Below, piece by piece: positions 29,064 to 49,221 of a stretch of DNA of 64,000 nt; the stretch's first letter is position 1; each line of letters opens with the position of its first letter. A program made the translations under genes and the position numbers. The DNA is taken from assembly GCA_002005505.1 (NCBI GenBank), contig KV908411.1:157366-221365 (forward strand). The letters run 5' to 3'. This DNA is from Botryococcus braunii. Lineage: Eukaryota; Chlorophyta; Trebouxiophyceae. A model generated the notes under the pieces. It was given only the letters and a program-made list of their open reading frames with translations. It was not told the DNA's origin and did no database searches.

Positions 29064-31689
29064 CCCCCCCCCTCTCTCCCTCTCTCTCTGCGTGTGTGCA
29101 AACGCGCCAGCGCGCACACCAGCCCCACAATTGGTGGCAGGGGCTCACTCCCAGTAGTAGAAGTTGAAGGCGGCATCCTTGGCGACTCCAATCCGCACAC
29201 GGGGGCCAGCTGCGGGCATGGCCTGCAGGAGCCTTGGTTCGGGCGGAGCAGGAACCGTTGCGGAGCGGGCCTCCTTCAACAGCAGGTCAAGGTCCACATA
29301 CTCCTCCATCAGCCTGCCTAACCTGGCCACCAAGTCTTTGGGGACATCCTCATCTGCCGGCATGTGCAGGCCCAGGTGGCGCTCCGGCACCGTCACCCCA
29401 TCGTCCTGCAGCCATGTGTACTTCACGTCAGCAAAGATCCCATGCAATAGCCGACTCCACGGGGGCTCCTCACCCTCACCCTCCCCTCCTGGACTCCTCA
29501 ATCATCAACCAGCATGAAAGCTCCACATGTGAACAAGGAATGCATCCCATGTGCCGACTACCCTCAGCCTCGAAATCTGAAGGCAGATGCAAAACTCAAC
29601 AGGAAATACAGTTAAACGCAGAAAATGTCGGGAGGCGCCGGATGCAGGATTGCCCTTCTGCCCACACGAAAGATGTTAAACATAACGACGGGATGAATTT
29701 CCAAGATGTCATGGGGGTCACACACGCCCAGATGAATGATAGTTTATTGCCATTGGAAGTCTCTGATGCATCGCCTGAACACCACCCCAGATCTGCAAAA
29801 CCCAGGGTGCGTCTCTCACCTTCACGATCCCGCCAAAGATGCGGGTCTCCACCCCGGACGATTCGATGGCCTCCCGAAGCCATTGCGTGTGCGCGGCGCC
29901 CCCAACCTTGTTGAAAATGATGCCAGCAAGCCGAAGGTCCGTGTCGAACCCCATGAACCCCTTGATGACCGCTCCAGCACTCCTGGCAATTGCCCAGCAG
30001 TCGAGAACCAGTACCACAGGGGCCCCCAGCCACTTGGCCATCTCGGCCGTACTGCCGGCCTCCGTGCGACCATCCCGGCCATCAAACAAGCCCATCACAC
30101 CCTCGACGACGCACACGTCGGCTCCTTCTGCCCCCCGCCAGAAGGCTGCCAAGTTCTGCTCCCGCGTCAGCATCCAGCCATCCAGGTTTATGCATGGCCG
30201 CCCTGTCACCTTTTCATGGTGCAACGGGTCCAGAAAATCTGCCCCACAGCCAGGCTTATCTCAGTCTAGACAGACCACCAAATCCCCACAGTGCTTCCGC
30301 CTTGACAAGAGTCCTTAGACCCTCTGACATCTGCTGAAAAGAACAGCCACCAGAACCCAATGATGCTTAAGCGGGATAAATATATCGGATTGTCTGGTTT
30401 CCCGGAACATGCGCTTGATGTGGGGAAAAGTGGGGAAGGGGCTTTGCCAGAACAGTACACAAAATCCTTTCATCACCCTCCGCTTTCCATTTGCATTCCT
30501 TCCATCCCACAAGGCCATCTTCCTTTGCGCAACCCCCTTGGGTCAATCTTGGGTCTAGGTTTGGGAGGGGGTATGCATGCCCCTGCCAGCGCATGTTTGC
30601 TTGTGTGCATGTGACCTGGGAGGGATCATCTAAGAAGAACTCTTAACTTCACGGCAGGGGTTTCCAGGGCTTCCACAGGCCAGGGCAATCTACAGGCACC
30701 ATGTACAGCTGATGTAGTGTAAATCGGCAAAGGAACATCGAAGGGCACCCCTCCCCTCCCAAGAGCGTTCACAAGATGCGGTATTGTGTGCACCAAACCC
30801 GGGAACCGGAGGCGGCCCTTAGATAGTGTGAGAAACCTGCCGTTGAAGTCAGCAAACCCCAAGCAAATCAGAACGAAATCTCACCTGGCCCGACTTTGTA
30901 AGACTGCACCACCATCCCACGTTTCCTGCACCAAGAAAATTGCAAGTCAGCCTGACCGCCCTCTCCTCACTGAAAGGTCCCCGAGTTCAGAACGCCTGCC
31001 TGTAGTGTAATTTCAGTGCATATAGGCCCACAGGCCTGGTGGGCTACAGGAGGCTAGAATACCATAGTAAGTGCAAGATCATTTTCTATCATTTTCTGAC
31101 CAGGAATGCCAATAGTGCTGAGCACAAAACTCGGAAACGAATCCTTGACAAAAGCATAACATTTTGGTTCTGCTCCCTTGGTTGTGCACCCCTGGTTGCT
31201 CCTCTAGCTTCTAGTGACACAAACTTATGATGCTTATCTGCTTCACTGAGTGACACATAAAACTGTTCTTCAGAACTTTTCCCCTCTGTTCTGTGTCAAG
31301 GCAAGAAAGCTAACATCCCAACTTCAAACATGCAAAAACTGAAATCATCACTCCCTCCACTACAGGAACTTCCATGTCCCTCAGTCATGTTTTATAGGCG
31401 GATCTCTTCATACTATGAAACACAACGAGGACTGTAAGGAGGATGATACAAGTTTGTCACAGGCTTCTGTTGCCTGCACGCCCTCCCTTGGCCCCAGACT
31501 GCAAACACCTGGGTTTCCTGAAAACCTACGAAATGGTATAGGAAACAGGACAGTTCAGAGCCCAGGGAGCTAGCAGAGGACCCACTTGAAAGCCTCCATC
31601 AACCCCACAGAGAGCGAGGTTTTCCCCACTCCGCTCGACGTTCCACCAACCACAATGACCGGAGGACATTTTGGCTCGTTCTCTACCAT
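26386..31689 (-). CDS. Cobyrinate a,c-diamide synthase (CbiA/CobB)
   Basis: In prokaryotes this enzyme uses ATP and glutamine to amidate the a and c carboxylates of cobyrinate in cobalamin synthesis. Exons: 31586-31689, 30885-30925, 29820-30238, 29149-29405, 28557-28819, 27785-28005 and 26386-27267 (or to 26398 if spliced). All phases match; 728 aa if the TGA at 26386 is the stop. An in-frame TAG lies 12 bases before the start ATG and no targeting peptide is seen. Domains: P-loop GGTSSGVGKT (residues 15-24), KVGPDFLDPLHH, LDGWML, VVEGVMGLFDGRDG, DDGVTVPERHLGLHMP, then the glutamine amidotransferase half with GGGYPERHAKAL, YAECGGLIYL (nucleophile Cys341), FPFRTSM, CPLFPAGLTARGH and NVLASYVHLHF (His457). 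The family usually ends near here, about 460 residues. A further ~270 unconserved residues follow, rich in Ser, Pro, Ala and Arg. Every catalytic landmark I know is intact. Confidence 0.93.
28107..28358. repeat. (GT)n microsatellite, about 250 bp
   Basis: A long GT run with a CG tract and a few GTCT interruptions in the CbiA intron between 28006 and 28556. It reads (CA)n on the sense strand. Confidence 0.97.
28989..29060. repeat. (CT)n microsatellite in CbiA intron
   Basis: About 70 bases of CT repeat and a C-run in the intron between 28820 and 29148. Confidence 0.97.
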
Positions 31690-32272
31690 CTTTGATAGCT
31701 AAAGCGGCATTTTATCAAATCGGGCGCGACAACTTCCGCTGCGACCTCCGCAAGCCCCTCTAACAGGACCTTGACATATCGACATTCGAAGCGCATCTCT
31801 TTCCAATCATCGAGAACTGCAAGCTTATTTCTTCTTGCTACTGTCGCCAGTTGTAGCGATCCACCACGGCACAGCGCTGGGTTTCAGAAGCCGCGTCACA
31901 CCGGGTTACGGGTTCGCCCACGGATAAAATATCCAGGCCGATCTCGCTCCGACGGTGCTCGAGCCCAGCCAACTCTGCAAGACCAGGCCATCTGGACTGC
32001 CACACCAGCTCCACGTGAACAAAAGAGTTCGCGCGGATTCCCAAAAGTACAGTTCTGGCGCATGATTTTGACTGCGGGCTCTTCCAGGCCACTAGGCAAG
32101 GGCAGGTACCCGCCTCAAGGTCGGTAGATCACAGCCCCAATGGCGCCAACAGGCGCTAGGCTAAAGAGGAAGGAAAGGACATGAAGCACCTCGACCTCTT
32201 AAGCCTAACTTGAAAAGAAATTCTCCTCATGCTGACATCCACTCGAGTGAAGCTCGTGAAGCCTTTTGTTTT

Positions 32273-32275
<3 letters not shown>
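31690..32275. other. 5' flank of CbiA gene; no gene recognised
   Basis: This sequence precedes the - strand CbiA start and should hold its promoter. No TATA-like or other named element stands out and no exon is supported. Confidence 0.4.
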
Positions 32276-32614
<339 letters not shown>

Positions 32615-32788
32615 TCAAGTACAGGTGCCATTGGCTTTCAAAGCTGTATGGTGGCTTGTGACTCTGCAACGTTAATGAGTCCATGCGCATGGCATGCTCA
32701 CGCCCATGTAATCAGAGATGTGAATCCGAGGTTTAAGTAGACGTTGCACTAAGCTCCCTTCCCCCCTTCCTCCCTCCCTCCCCCCCCT

Positions 32789-32923
<135 letters not shown>

Positions 32924-33218
32924 GTTCAAATTTTGGACTAAAAAGTACATAAGGTCGGCATTCACACAAACAAAATGCTGTGGAATTCACGCAAATAAAA
33001 AGCTGTGGACTGTCACAGTCGAGCAACACATGCATCCCCTCGCTTCTCTCTAAACACCCCCGACAGACTCCTTAGGACTCTTGAATACATTTAGGACCTG
33101 CTACAACGTGTTTGTACTGCAAGTGTGCGTGCATGTGAGTACATGTGCATATACATGCATATGTGTGTTTTTGTTTGCGTACGTGCTTGAGTGCGTGCGT
33201 GCCTACGTGCGTAAGAGT

Positions 33219-33372
<154 letters not shown>

Positions 33373-33591
33373 CGAGCACCAAGATGATGGGGTATGTAAT
33401 TTTGTCCACATGGTAGCAAGGATTACACTCACATAACTGGGTCTCGTGAAGGCCCGACTGCCTTCGAGCATGATGAAATTCCGGGCACATTAAAAGACAG
33501 AGACTGAGAACACTTGCTGCAAGGGCTTTGCCTGCAGGCCCAGGCTCATCATCAAGGACTGGGTTGTTTTCTTTCACGAGCCTTACAAGCA

Positions 33592-33614
33592 CCCTAAACC
33601 CTAAACCCCCTAAA
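33592..33614. repeat. Interstitial plant-type telomere repeat
   Basis: CCCTAAACCCTAAA (33592-33605) is followed by CCCTAAA at 33608-33614. This is the heptamer of land plants and many green algae (TTTAGGG on the other strand). Confidence 0.85.
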
Positions 33615-34240
33615 CCAGCAACTGGACATAAATCTCCAAAGACCAGACAAAAGCAATACATGCACTTGAGTGCAGGGAAGGTTCAAATCTCCCCCCTTTT
33701 ATGGCACGTGCCATACAGACATGAGTGCAAGGTTCATAAGTCTTCACATCCATGCACCATCAAACCCTTGAACTCCTGGACTGAGCATGAAAGTCTGCAT
33801 GCCCCACACTGTGGATTTCACACAAACAGAGACTTCCTCCCGATAAGAAACGCTCCCAGAGAGCTGGCGGATATGCAAACAATTGGCAATTTTACAAAAA
33901 CCGGGGTGCAAATACAAGTGCATTTCTCTGCCACCACTATGCGACCTGCACATACTTCAAACTTGTGGAATAAAACAAGAGGTGCAGTACACACCAGACG
34001 AAAACATGAGCAGTATGCCACAGATGAATTACACCACAAATCCAGCAAGACCCAGAACAAAAACAAATGCCTTCTTCCAAATTTTAAGTACCTCCCTGAA
34101 CGAAAACAATTGCAGTTACTGCCACAAATGTGTTGTACCCCAGCCATCTGCCAACCTCTCCACATTTGTGTGTAGCCCGCAGTTTGGTACTCCACTCCAC
34201 CTTTCCCGTTTTCATGTTTGATCCCCCTGCAACCAGCATT
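33615..34240. other. No gene recognised
   Basis: Open frames up to about 200 codons occur on both strands but without family similarity or splice support. Confidence 0.4.
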
Positions 34241-34249
34241 TAATGAAGA

Positions 34250-34435
34250 CCACGCCACCCTGGGTATCTGGACAGGTGTGCTCTGAACCACTGCGCAAGC
34301 CCTTTGAAGCCGCCACAGCCACCCAGGGTACCAAGACAGGTGCGCTCCTGAAGAACTGGGCAAGCCCTTCAAAGCCACCTTTACCACCCTGGGTACCCAG
34401 ACAACCTGGCAAGGCCTTGAGGCCCACTTAGGCTG
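34250..34435. repeat. ~65-bp repeat (CACCCTGGGTA)
   Basis: Three diverged copies begin with CACCC.GGGTA near 34256, 34320 and 34386 and share GACAGGTG.GCTC and GCAAGCCCTT.AAAGCC blocks. Confidence 0.7.
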
Positions 34436-34984
34436 ATGAAGAGAAGAACTACTCCAAGGTCAACGCCACCCTCCTGAAAGAATTCACAGCTGTTGGCTTT
34501 TCCGGCACTCCGGCAAGAGGAGTCCTCCCACCCTGTCACTGTCTCAGTTCCTGCCCCCTCAAGCCCCCTGAGGTTGCCCCAACAAGAGTGTCTGCCCCAT
34601 GAAGCAAATCGCATCAGCTGTAACCACGGCCAGGGCTCCTGCACCAGTTCCAGGACCCCTTCCGGAGTCTTCGGCACGAGATTGGACGCCCTATTGAGGA
34701 AGCCTGAAAAGTGGCCCCTTTTTCTGGAACCTCGACCACACGATGGCTTGCCCCATGCTTGGCTACCTCACCATGGCTTGCCCCTCAGGTAAAGGCTAGC
34801 CATTGCCCGGGCCCCTTCACAAGGCCTCTCTGGCACGTGAATCCCCGTGCCAATGAAAGAGGCGAGAGAGTGTCCGCAAAAGCGCTCGTGATGATCAGTC
34901 ATGGCATACGCGGCAATGAAACCGAGTGCGCGCTGCTCGGTAGTCGCAGCATGCTCAGTGGGCTCGCAAGCGATCGATCGCTAG

Positions 34985-35225
34985 TGTGGACGCACTCTTA
35001 AGTGTGGTTGCCCCTTCCTGGACCTCCGGCACGCCCGCGCCGACCCCGGGAGGGGCATCCCTAGTGTGGGAGCGCTCTTAGCCCTTGTTGCCCCTTCCAG
35101 GACCTCCGGCACGCCCGCGCCGGCCTCGGGGGGGGCATCCCTAGTGTGGGCGCGCTCTTAGCCCTTGTTGCCCCTTCCAGGACCTCCGGCCCGCCCGCGA
35201 CGGCCCCGGGAGGGGGATCGGCCGC
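34985..35225. repeat. 80-bp tandem repeat, 3 copies
   Basis: GACCTCCGGC starts at 35021, 35101 and 35181, an exact 80-base period. The units share CATCCCTAGTGTGGG and GCGCTCTTAGCCCTTGTTGC. An open - strand frame of 117 codons (35061-35414) spans part of it but is mostly repeat, so I do not call it a gene. Confidence 0.9.
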
Positions 35226-35626
35226 CGCCGCGCCCAAATCTCTTGCCCTCGCCCCTACGGTTTCCAAAGTTCTGAACGCCGGCCCCCACCAAGCAAAGCC
35301 TTTACTCTTCCGGTGATGAGCGACATGTTCTGTCAACACCTTGTGGCGTAAATGTTTCCTCTTTTTTTGGTTACTATCCTGTTCTTTCTTCCTCTTGGCA
35401 GACAACATCTGCATGTCATAAGATGTTTGCCATCAGCGACTGCCTTTCCTAAACCTTGTTAGTAACGTCCTCAGGTAGGGCTGTACCAGCAAACAGAACA
35501 CAAGAACCAAAAATCCCACTCACCCCACATTCTTGCCTTCGACACCCCACACTCTTGCCTTCGAGGGACTTTCACTCAGCAGTTTACCTCTAAGTACCAA
35601 AGTCCAGCATGAGCGCGCGCGCCTGT

Positions 35627-35760
<134 letters not shown>

Positions 35761-35808
35761 ACACAATCACAATCACAATCCACGTCCGCAGACGCCACAA
35801 GTGCGTAA

Positions 35809-39313
<3,505 letters not shown>

Positions 39314-40315
39314 TCTCCCTCTCCCTCCCCCTCCCACAAACATTTTGATAGAAAGCCGCCATATCCATTTGGTAGTGAGACGTCTCACCACATACTGTAC
39401 AGCCGCTGCAAAGCTGGTTTGCAAAATTCGGTTTCTACAGAGCCATGGGAGCCACCCGAGCGAACTCGATATCGATGTGCCACTAGCTGGCAACACGTTT
39501 AAAAATAGTAACAGGCTAATAATGGGTCGCAACTGCAATGAGGGCGACAGAGTTAGCCCCCTTGCGTGTGCCCGATATATGCCCTACATAGCTTCGCACA
39601 CGTGCATGGGATTTTTACGTCAAAATGTTTGTGGGTTCTTGCACGTCTACACATACATCGCACGGGCTTCCATAGCTTATGACGGACCAGACCTATCAAA
39701 AGCACCAGTGACAGGAGCGCAATCCCCCCTTCAACTTTCCTGCCTTGTAGGGCAGGGGATGCTGCAGCAGCAAACCTATGTTCCCTTATAAAGTAAATCT
39801 ACGTCCACAAGTGCTTTGATTGATAGATGCCTAGGCCGTGAGAACATACACCAACCCCTGCATCCAACATCAACCACGAGACCATATTATTGAGACAGAG
39901 AGCCAAGTATGGACTTTAGCCTAAACCCCGATTAACCGCGATTGGGCATTCAGATTCTATTGATATCATCGTCTATTAATATCATTGAATACTCAATTCT
40001 GCTCAAAACAGTTAAACACCAGGCAGCTCGGTAATTATAACGCTGTGGCGGAAGAGAGGGTGCGAAACCCCCATCCATGGGGCGACCAAGCTGGGTCGCC
40101 CCATGGACCGACCCATGGGGGCTTCTGCAGTTCAGGCACATGCTTGATTCCTCGCCCCGGATTTCGGACGACGAATCAAGCGCTCATCCACCTTCACATG
40201 CCCCTAAGCTACCAAATACGTATCACACAAATAGAATGAATATGCGCGCGCAATCGCTGCATCCCACTGCCCTGTTAAGATCAGGGGCAGGCCATGAACT
40301 CCACTAGGAGAACTT
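39314..40315. other. No gene recognised
   Basis: One + strand frame continues from the CT run for about 160 codons past it, but with no family similarity. I see only a short inverted match, GGGGCGACC and GGTCGCCCC, near 40078-40101. Confidence 0.4.
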
Positions 40316-40317
40316 CC

Positions 40318-40605
40318 AGCCAGACACCCGTGCTTGTGTTTAACAGACGCCCATGCATGTGCTTAAACAGATGCCCGTGCTTGTGTCTAACAGGCGCCGG
40401 TGCTTGCTTTTGACAGACGCCCATGCATGAGCTTAAACAGACGCCCGTGCTTGTGTATAACAGGCGCCGGTGCTTGCTTTTATCAGACGCCCATGCATGT
40501 GCTTAAACAGACGCCCGTGCTTGGGTTTAACAGGCGCCGGTGCTTGTTTTTGACAGACGCCCATGCATGTGCTTAAACAGGCGCATGTGCTTGTGTTTAA
40601 CAGGC
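40318..40605. repeat. 70-bp higher-order repeat of three ~23-bp subunits
   Basis: ACGCCCATGCATG starts at 40347, 40417, 40487 and 40557, an exact 70-base period. Each 70-mer is made of three related subunits: ACGCCCATGCATG.GCTTAAACAG, ACGCCCGTGCTTGTGT.TAACAG and GCGCCGGTGCTTGCTTTT..CAG. Confidence 0.93.
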
Positions 40606-41499
40606 AGGCAGGATCTGGCCAGGCTCTCAATTGACTAGGAGTGACTACTGCAGCTCATCTTCGGGACACATATAACAATATTGATTAATCCGATGTCACT
40701 GGTGTTGAGAAAGAAAGGGACGCCATGCAAAGACATGGCATGACCTAGCAAGCATTTGACTACCAGTAACTACTGCAGCTGCGAATAGAAACGGGAGGAG
40801 GGATTTTCACAGTGACAATGCCTCTCGCCGTTTCACTCTTGCCCAGAAGAAGGTTTGAATGCATAGCCATGGCCGCCATGCAGAGGCAAGGCGGCCTGGA
40901 GCCTAAATCGAGATAACGCCCCCATATTTTACCATGTAACCAAAACAAGGAATGTGCATATATCCATACAACAAGGCATATGCAAAAACACGCTGCGCAC
41001 CATGTTGCACAATCTCAAAAGGGGCACCAGAGCTGCTCATGTATGTCAGCCATTTAAAAGGCTGAAATTTTTGAGCCATGGCCTTGACTGGACTCCCGGC
41101 TGTACCTCCTAAGGTACTCCCCTACCGTACGCCGCTGATATCTTCACACTTCCACGCCTCCCAGGGGCTCCCTTAAATAAGGAGGTCATAACCTCCCTGC
41201 ACTTCCCTCTGTTGCACTAGGCCTGCCTGAAGGCTGCATTGTTGGCAACAAAGGTCCCATTTCCGTCCAAAAAACTTCCCGGGATCGGCATTATATCGAG
41301 TCGGACGGAAGAAGTCTGGACCGAAAACCCACGCGGATTTGACCTCGTTCGAGTTCTCAACCCCGTTACTTGACTTTGCACCGTTACAACCTTGCACGAG
41401 TTCCCAGAAACATTATAACCTTGCACAATGATGGAAGCGAGCTCATCCCCATAGGGTCGATCCAGATTATTCTGCAAGCGCATCCGGTGATGCACTATG

Positions 41500-42300
41500 T
41501 CTATGGCAGGGTCCCTTGCACATACTCCTTGCGGTGCACCGCAGAGCTGTGCGGTGCTGCAGCTGCAGGATCCGGAATCATCTCGAAGCGCATCACACTA
41601 ACAACGGCAAGGCTTTTTGGACGCACCACACGCTGTAGAGTGTGGACGCACGACACGCTACGTATACCGCGCTCCGTTCACCAAGGGCGAGGGTCATGCT
41701 AATTCGATTGGCATAATAATGGCTTCGATAAGTTTTGATTGCCTCTGTTGGAAATGGAAGCTCCTATGCCGCAACAGGGCCCCCAGAATCATCTGCAAGC
41801 CATTCACTATATCCAATATTAAGGCCCCTTGCACATACTACACGCAATACAGATCCCATGATCCAGAAAGATCTACAAGTCTATCACAACAAGAACGCCG
41901 ACGCGCCTGGGTGTACACCATAGGCAATAGAGCCCATTTGATCCGTAGGCTTCGTAGAAGCTTCAGAAAAGCTTCTACAAAGCCTATGAAGATACCAACC
42001 CAAGGGCAAGTGGCAGGTATCACGAGCAACAGAGCCCGTTTGATCAGAATTTTCTACCGGTCCATCACTATGCCAGCCCCAAGGCGCCTAGCTCATGCTA
42101 CGAGCAACAGAGGCCATTTGATTCTGAAGCTTCTACAAAGCCTACCACTATCCCTCCCGCAGGGTACCTGGGGTACCTCAACATTCTCATTGCCGTTGCC
42201 ATGCCCTGCAAAATTGCTTTTGGGCCTGCTCAATCTCATCATCGATGTCACAGCTGTAGACATTCGACTGGTCCTCACCACTCTCTTCGCCGCTGCCATG
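41500..42300. repeat. Diverged ~100-bp repeats (AACAGAGCCCATTTGATC)
   Basis: Blocks such as GCAACAGAGCCCGTTTGATC recur near 41775, 41925, 42030 and 42105, with GCTTC.ACAAAGCCTA blocks between them. The copies are diverged and no gene is supported. Confidence 0.55.
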
Positions 42301-42486
42301 TCCTGTAGAAATGCTTTCGATCATAATCATCGTTATTGTCACATCCTGTAGAAGTGCTCCTGGTCCTTATCATTCTCATCATAATTGTCGCGTCCTGTAG
42401 AAGTGCTACTGGTCCTCATCATTCTCAACCATCGTTGTCACGTCCTGTAGAAGTGCTCGTGGTCATCATCATTCTCAACCTCATTG

Positions 42487-47344
<4,858 letters not shown>

Positions 47345-48795
47345 TCATTTATAAGGGATCACAGCATCCTGCTACAGCATCATGGTGCAGAGAAAAGCTC
47401 ACCTTCTCATACTTGGGGTGGTTGGCCAAGGGGTCCTGACTTTGATCCCGGGCAACAGGCATCCCTCACCCGCTGTGCTGGTAAGTATGGAATACGAAAG
47501 TCCTAATACAACCTACAACCCAAAGCCTACAACAGGAGCCCGATATAACAAGTAAAGTAGAGACGCCACCGTCTCTGGAACATGCGCTCTCGAAAACCTA
47601 CTCTGTCCTGGCTACAGAAAACATCATAGGCAATCTTTCCACATGAATGGACACGATCAAAGCCGAAGAGAAGATGCAAAACCCCCAAATGACCTACCTA
47701 AGCTCGCGGTTCCTAACTCGGGCCAATAGCTCACAGCATCGTTCGCTGCACAATTGAACCACGGACCTAAATCAAGCTATAAAAGTCATCGCTGCAAAGA
47801 TCATCCAGCGTATACTGTGAAGAGCAGCAGCATCAATCCGGGAGAAGCCGCCGTGCACGATGGACCGGTACCCCGACCGGCCCTTAACAGCGCCAAATGT
47901 CAATGGACGCTCCTTCCCAAAGGTCTGTAACAATCACGAGTTTCGTGGTTTGTTGCAGGCACCTGGGCTGTGGGGAACATTTGCCCTAACGCAGGCAGTG
48001 CCGGATTGAGATCCTTGTGGATCTGCTGCAGTAGGAGGCAATTTTGAGCCGAGAGGCTCTCCGAGGGACACTACGGCGGTTCGATCAGCGATCGGCGATC
48101 TAGGGCCGACTTCACGCGCGCAGGTCCAAGCCACCAAGGTCGCGCTTCATGAAGGTATTCATTTAACTGCAGTTTGCAGACCGGGCTGCCTTCCTCTGAT
48201 TCCATCCCTGGAATACAATTTTCTGTTGGTGCCCGCCTGCTCCGCATCTGTAGAGCATATCGGAGTGGGTTGATGATGGGCCCAGGTTCAGGACAGGAAG
48301 TTTTGAAGGCCCAAGATTGGTGTCGACCGCTCCCCCCGGGGGGGGGGGGAATTAGAGGGGGAGGAGGATCCATTCTTAAGTTGTCAATCCTTCTGCAGAC
48401 CCTGTACATGTGGGGGCTCCCCTCATAAATCCACACGTGCCAATGACCCCAGGGCCGGATTCATCGATGGTGGATGCCATTGATTGGCATAAAGTGTGCA
48501 TGCTTGCATGACACATTTGTGTTGACATGTCTAAGCGGCCTGCTATGCGCTGGGCCAAAACATGTTCTTGCCTACCACGGGCTTGCCCGAAACTATATGG
48601 GACCCAGCAGTCCCCATGGCACTCCCCACCCAGCTGGAGTTCAGTTGCCCCGCGGGTTGATGGCGGCCGCCATCAACTATAACGATTATTAAGTTTTATG
48701 AATTAAATACTACTACTACGTCCAGAACTGCTGGATTAGTTATTAATTATTTGGAATGAATACTACTACTAACGGTACTGCTAAGGCCAGTCAAT
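47345..48795. other. No gene recognised
   Basis: The missing 5' exon and promoter of the kinase probably lie here. A - strand frame of 121 codons (48071-48436) looks partly protein-like but has no family match. A CCCCCCGGGGGG palindrome lies near 48333. Confidence 0.4.
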
Positions 48796-48900
48796 TTGCC
48801 TTGATGTGCAAGTTCTAGAAAAAGTGTAACGTGTGCATGACGTGGCACCAAACAGATCTAGAACTTGCACATCAAGGCAACGTTCACTGGCAGTACTGCT
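48780..48900. mobile_element. MITE-like inverted repeat, 24-bp perfect arms
   Basis: TTGCCTTGATGTGCAAGTTC... at 48796-48819 is matched exactly by its reverse complement at 48857-48880, with a loop of only 37 bases. Weaker symmetry extends outward through GGCCAGT/ACTGGCAG and GTACTGCT/AGTACTGCT to about 48775 and 48902. There is no coding capacity, so it is a small non-autonomous element or a structured RNA/DNA hairpin. Confidence 0.75.
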
Positions 48901-49189
48901 GGTGTAAGTATTTAGAGGCCCACTGAGGCCTTTATAAAGGCTAGTTAGAGGCCACCTGAGCATTGACTACAAAGCACCGATCGGATCGCGATCGTGGAGC
49001 AGCTTGTCACGGCAGACTGTTTAAACAAATTTGATGATGTTGGCCTACTATGTGCTTGCCAATATGCCAATTATAATGCAATGCACGTCAAACACGTCAC
49101 GTGGTTCCCAAACCTGCTGCAGCAAAGCACCGTTCAGGACATTGGGGAGGGCCCCACTGTGTCTGTTGTTTTGAAAAACCAGTTGGGTA

Positions 49190-49221
49190 TCCGAGGAAGA
49201 AGGGTACCCTTCTTCCTCGGA
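49190..49221. repeat. 32-bp perfect palindrome
   Basis: TCCGAGGAAGAAGGGT is followed directly by its exact reverse complement, centred on GGTACC. Confidence 0.95.

Noticed and set aside
21698..31689. Bacterial contamination as the source of the CbiA and BtuF-like genes
   Set aside because: Both genes are divided by many GT-AG introns with host-type microsatellites, and they sit on the same contiguous sequence as TBP, the kinase and ATP synthase beta.
33528..34175. 215-codon frame on +
   Set aside because: Runs through the telomere-like heptamers and unrelated sequence; no conserved segment or splice site.
35061..35414. Lys/Arg-rich 117-residue protein on -
   Set aside because: More than half of it is the 80-bp tandem repeat, and no family or splice support is seen.
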